From: Oscillospiraceae bacterium
GTDB lineage: Bacteria; Bacillota_A; Clostridia; Oscillospirales; Oscillospiraceae
NCBI GenBank assembly: GCA_017540945.1
Contig: JAFYAB010000052.1
Location: 1 to 6,972, forward strand
Direction of reading: 5' to 3'
DNA: 6,972 bases
Position numbers and translations under genes: made by a program. Position 1 is the stretch's first letter; every line of letters starts with the position of its first letter. This document shows positions 5,587 through 6,972 of the stretch, one piece after another. A model generated the notes under the pieces. The model was not told where the DNA came from, did no database searches, and saw only the letters and a program-made list of their open reading frames with translations.

Positions 5587-5590
5587 TTCC

Positions 5591-5632
5591 TGACATTGCG
5601 AGACCAGTCCGCAGACTGGTCGTGGCAATCCG
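5591..5632 (-). repeat. Short hairpin repeat, copy B
   Basis: Inner stem GACCAGTC (5602-5609) pairs with GACTGGTC (5614-5621) around a CGCA loop. Outer stem ATTGC (5595-5599) pairs with GCAAT (5625-5629). Read on the minus strand it aligns with copy A (4648-4688), with the differences in the inner stem occurring as paired changes. It starts 4 nt after the SIMPL stop codon. There is no T-run after the hairpin, so it is a weak candidate as an intrinsic terminator. Confidence 0.85.
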
Positions 5633-5651
5633 TACTTTCGCTTGAATATAC

Positions 5652-5655
5652 GGAG
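5652..5655 (+). promoter_or_regulatory. Ribosome binding site that fixes the methyltransferase start at ATG 5663
   Basis: GGAG lies 7 nt before the ATG at 5663-5665. An upstream in-frame TTG at 5642 would place this site inside the coding region and has no site of its own within the hairpin repeat, so the ATG is preferred. Confidence 0.7.
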
Positions 5656-5662
5656 ACGTTTT

Positions 5663-6454
5663 ATGGACCGCACATCTATAATCAACAGCTTCTACGACGG
5701 CTATTACGAGGACAGCCGGCTGTCCCGAAGCCGCCACGGGCAGTTGGAATATCTGACGACCATGCGCTTCATCCGCCGCTTCCTGCCCAAGGGCGGCGCG
5801 GTCCTGGAGCTGGGCGCGGGCACGGGGCGCTACTCCGTGGCCCTGGCGCGGGAGGGTCATCCCGTCACGGCGCTGGAACTGGCGGAGAAGAACCTGGCCC
5901 TGCTGCGGCAGAACGGCGCGGGGCTGGACAATCTCACGGCCCTGCAGGGCGACGCCGTGGACCTGAGCCGCTTTGCCGACGGCAGCTTTGATCTGACCCT
6001 CTCCTTCGGCCCCCTGTACCACCTCTACGAGGATGCCGAGCGGGCCGCCGCCCTCCGGGAGGCGGTCCGGGTCACGAAGCCCGGCGGGGTGATCATGACG
6101 GCCTTCCTCTCGGTCCACGCCGTCCTCTGGGATAACTACCTGCGGGGCAATCTGGCCGACGGCCTGGCGGAGAACTTCGACGAGCACTACCGCGTCCGCC
6201 ACTTCCAGGACCAGCTCTTCACCGCTTATGATATCCCGGAATTCGAGGCCCTGTTTGACGGCCTGTCCGTGACCCGCGTCACGACAGCCGCCGTAGACGG
6301 CCCCCTGGAGCTGGCGGAGGGACGTTCCGACTTCGCCATGTCCGAGGAGGAATTCGCGGCCTACGCCCAATACCATCTGCGCTTCTGCGAAAGCCGGGAG
6401 CTGCTGGGAAGCTCGTCCCACCTGATCCATATTTGCCGAAAAAACAGCGAATGA
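5663..6454 (+). CDS. Class I SAM-dependent methyltransferase, substrate unknown
   Basis: From the ATG at 5663 the product is 263 residues. It has the Rossmann-fold methyltransferase motifs in order: motif I VLELGAGTGRYSVALA (47-61), the acidic residue ending strand 2 (ALEL, about 70-73), GDAVDLSRFADGSFD (96-110), the post-motif LSFGPLYHL (113-121), and TKPGGVIMTAF (138-148). The C-terminal third is less typical and probably forms the substrate cap. The glycine-rich SAM loop is intact, so an active enzyme is expected. The FGPLYHL signature is common among uncharacterised clostridial methyltransferases of the UbiE/SmtA-like kind, and the substrate cannot be told from sequence. It lies 76 nt after the SIMPL gene on the same strand and may be cotranscribed. 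It is cytoplasmic, with no signal or membrane segment. Confidence 0.88.
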   Translation: MDRTSIINSFYDGYYEDSRLSRSRHGQLEYLTTMRFIRRFLPKGGAVLELGAGTGRYSVALAREGHPVTALELAEKNLALLRQNGAGLDNLTALQGDAVDLSRFADGSFDLTLSFGPLYHLYEDAERAAALREAVRVTKPGGVIMTAFLSVHAVLWDNYLRGNLADGLAENFDEHYRVRHFQDQLFTAYDIPEFEALFDGLSVTRVTTAAVDGPLELAEGRSDFAMSEEEFAAYAQYHLRFCESRELLGSSSHLIHICRKNSE

Positions 6455-6545
6455 AGCACTTGCAACCGCCGGTTGCGAAATTGCCTATCATTATAGCTTG
6501 TGTTCCACCGTGTTTTTTGGTACGGTTTGACTGAAAGGAGGAGTT
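6455..6545 (+). other. Short intergenic region with a small dyad
   Basis: GCAACCG-C-CGGTTGC (6462-6476) is a compact dyad 7 nt after the methyltransferase stop, without a following T-run. No clear promoter for the downstream regulator was found; TTGTGT/TACGGT with 17-nt spacing in the region 6499-6527 is a poor match only. AAAGGAGG (6534-6541) is the ribosome binding site of the next gene, 4 nt before its ATG. Confidence 0.4.
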
Positions 6546-6674
6546 ATGGCATTATCGGAAAAGCTCTATCAGCTCCGCAGACAGAGCGGGCTCTCCCAGG
6601 AACAGCTGGCGGAAAAGCTGAACGTATCCCGGCAGGCCATCTCCAAATGGGAATCCGGGGATTCACTTAGATAA
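6546..6674 (+). pseudogene. XRE-family helix-turn-helix regulator, truncated remnant
   Basis: The frame from the ATG at 6546 reads [20 protein letters not shown], then [18 protein letters not shown], the standard N-terminal DNA-binding domain of clostridial XRE/Cro-type regulators, with the recognition helix around [10 protein letters not shown] (27-36). After ESG the sequence changes to DSLR and a stop at 6672-6674, giving only 42 residues. Family members normally continue through two more helices (for example PELDKL-type sequence) and often a C-terminal sensor or membrane region. The ribosome binding site is strong. The break coincides with a change to hairpin-rich, non-coding sequence, so the gene looks interrupted by an inserted element rather than by a point mutation. 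A real micro-protein or an assembly join cannot be excluded. Confidence 0.75.
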
Positions 6675-6734
6675 AGATACCACACCATTCCCACGCTGAC
6701 TTTTGCTCAACCGATACAGCCGGAGGGCTGGATA

Positions 6735-6788
6735 ACAAGAAAAGGCGGTATGCGCCCCGTAGAGGGGTAGCGTACCGCCTTTTCTTGT
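6735..6788. terminator. Strong bidirectional terminator-like hairpin
   Basis: Arms 6735-6753 and 6770-6788 pair over 19 positions with a single T/G wobble. The apex adds CCCC-GTAGA-GGGG (6755-6767). The GC-rich core GGCGGTA/TACCGCC is flanked by AAAA on one side and TTTT on the other, so each strand shows a stem followed by TTTTCTTGT. That is the form of a bidirectional intrinsic terminator insulating an element end from its host gene. Confidence 0.65.
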
Positions 6789-6797
6789 GGGGGGTTT

Positions 6798-6823
6798 CCA
6801 AAGGGGGCAACGCCCCCATTTGG
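6798..6823. repeat. GC-rich hairpin in element end
   Basis: GGGGGC (6803-6808), loop AAC, GCCCCC (6812-6817), extended by CCAAA (6798-6802) pairing with TTTGG (6819-6823) across one bulged A. Confidence 0.7.
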
Positions 6824-6852
6824 CACACGACTTTGCGAAGCAAAGTGTAGTG
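6824..6852. other. Candidate oriT-type inverted repeat
   Basis: ACTTTGC (6830-6836), loop GAA, GCAAAGT (6840-6846) is a perfect stem. With two single-base bulges it extends to CAC (6824-6826) pairing with GTG (6850-6852). Hairpins of this sequence beside a GC-rich palindrome resemble relaxase recognition sites of mobilisable elements. The nick site cannot be placed by eye and no relaxase gene is in view, so this remains a suggestion. Confidence 0.3.
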
Positions 6853-6972
6853 TTGTTCGGGCCCAGGTGAAATCGCCACTGCGGGACAGGTAGAAAAAGC
6901 CAATTTCGGCTCAAGAGAAAAAGCCACTACCCGAATCCTTTCAAATCCTCTATACTGAATAGCGACCAAACA

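Larger units (their letters stand above)
6660..6972. mobile_element. Probable terminus of an inserted mobile element (hairpin-rich, possible transfer origin)
   Basis: From the point where the XRE gene breaks off to the end of the window there is no convincing gene but a dense series of hairpins: 6735-6788, 6798-6823 and 6824-6852. Sequence of this kind (GC-rich hairpin with GGGGGC-AAC-GCCCCC, then ACTTTGC-GAA-GCAAAGT) is, in my recollection, typical of the region ahead of mobilisation genes in clostridial integrative elements, where the transfer origin lies. No integrase, relaxase or target duplication is visible inside the window. A minus-strand frame (6969-6667, TTG start, no ribosome binding site seen) crosses all the hairpins and is not believed to be a gene. 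The left boundary is approximate. Confidence 0.45.

Noticed and set aside
4882..5685. A 267-codon minus-strand frame opposite the SIMPL gene
   Set aside because: Shadow of the SIMPL gene; composition typical of antisense of GC-rich coding DNA, no ribosome binding site noticed.
5288..6430. A 380-codon minus-strand frame opposite the SIMPL and methyltransferase genes
   Set aside because: It spans two well-supported plus-strand genes and their intergenic repeat, with low-complexity Arg/Gly/Pro-rich translation and no family resemblance.
6462..6476. Dyad after the methyltransferase as an intrinsic terminator
   Set aside because: The loop would be too small if fully paired and no T-run follows it.
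6667..6969. Minus-strand frame of 100 codons (and a nested alternative of 83) in the element end
   Set aside because: It begins at a TTG near the window edge, crosses three strong hairpins including a terminator-like structure, and shows no domain. It is more likely non-coding.

Overview
The window looks like chromosome of a GC-rich Gram-positive anaerobe of the Clostridia (Oscillospiraceae/Ruminococcaceae-like gut bacterium). This rests on strong GC preference at third codon positions (which creates very long antisense shadow frames), strong AGGAGG-type ribosome binding sites, homologues typical of Firmicutes (YlmH, YacP/Rae1-like NYN, TetM-like GTPase), and several short palindromic and heptamer repeats between genes. 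The taxon is an inference; no rRNA marker is present.

Layout: 1-141 (+) is the C-terminal tail of an unidentified membrane protein. It converges on a minus-strand cluster transcribed rsmG (4521-3823), then an EF-G/TetM-like GTPase fused to a YacP/Rae1-like NYN ribonuclease domain (3688-1106), then ylmH (968-222). The gaps between these genes (134 and 137 nt) are each filled by a different palindromic repeat element. A long AT-rich hairpin (135-198) lies between the convergent ends. Going the other way from about 4860 are a cytosolic SIMPL/DUF541 protein (start placed at the GTG at 4915) with a near-consensus promoter, a class I SAM-dependent methyltransferase (start placed at the ATG at 5663), and a 42-codon remnant of an XRE-type helix-turn-helix regulator (6546-6674). 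The regulator breaks off inside the normal domain at about 6660. From there to the window end the sequence is a non-coding, hairpin-rich block resembling the terminus or transfer-origin region of a mobile element.

How the genes may work together: all three minus-strand genes act on the ribosome. RsmG methylates the 530 loop of 16S rRNA near the decoding centre. The fusion joins a GTPase of the class that enters the ribosomal A site to a nuclease domain whose family cuts mRNA in the A site. YlmH is an S4-domain protein linked to ribosome quality control. The fusion is the most interesting item: it could be a one-polypeptide, GTPase-delivered A-site ribonuclease, and its domain IV tip does not preserve the residues TetM uses to displace tetracycline. 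Automated labels of tetracycline resistance would therefore be doubtful.

The second theme is repeats: a 95-nt palindromic unit in two inverted copies, a 41-42-nt hairpin in two inverted copies with compensatory base changes, a 119-bp MITE-like element abutting the rsmG stop codon, and three separate sets of tandem 7-mers.
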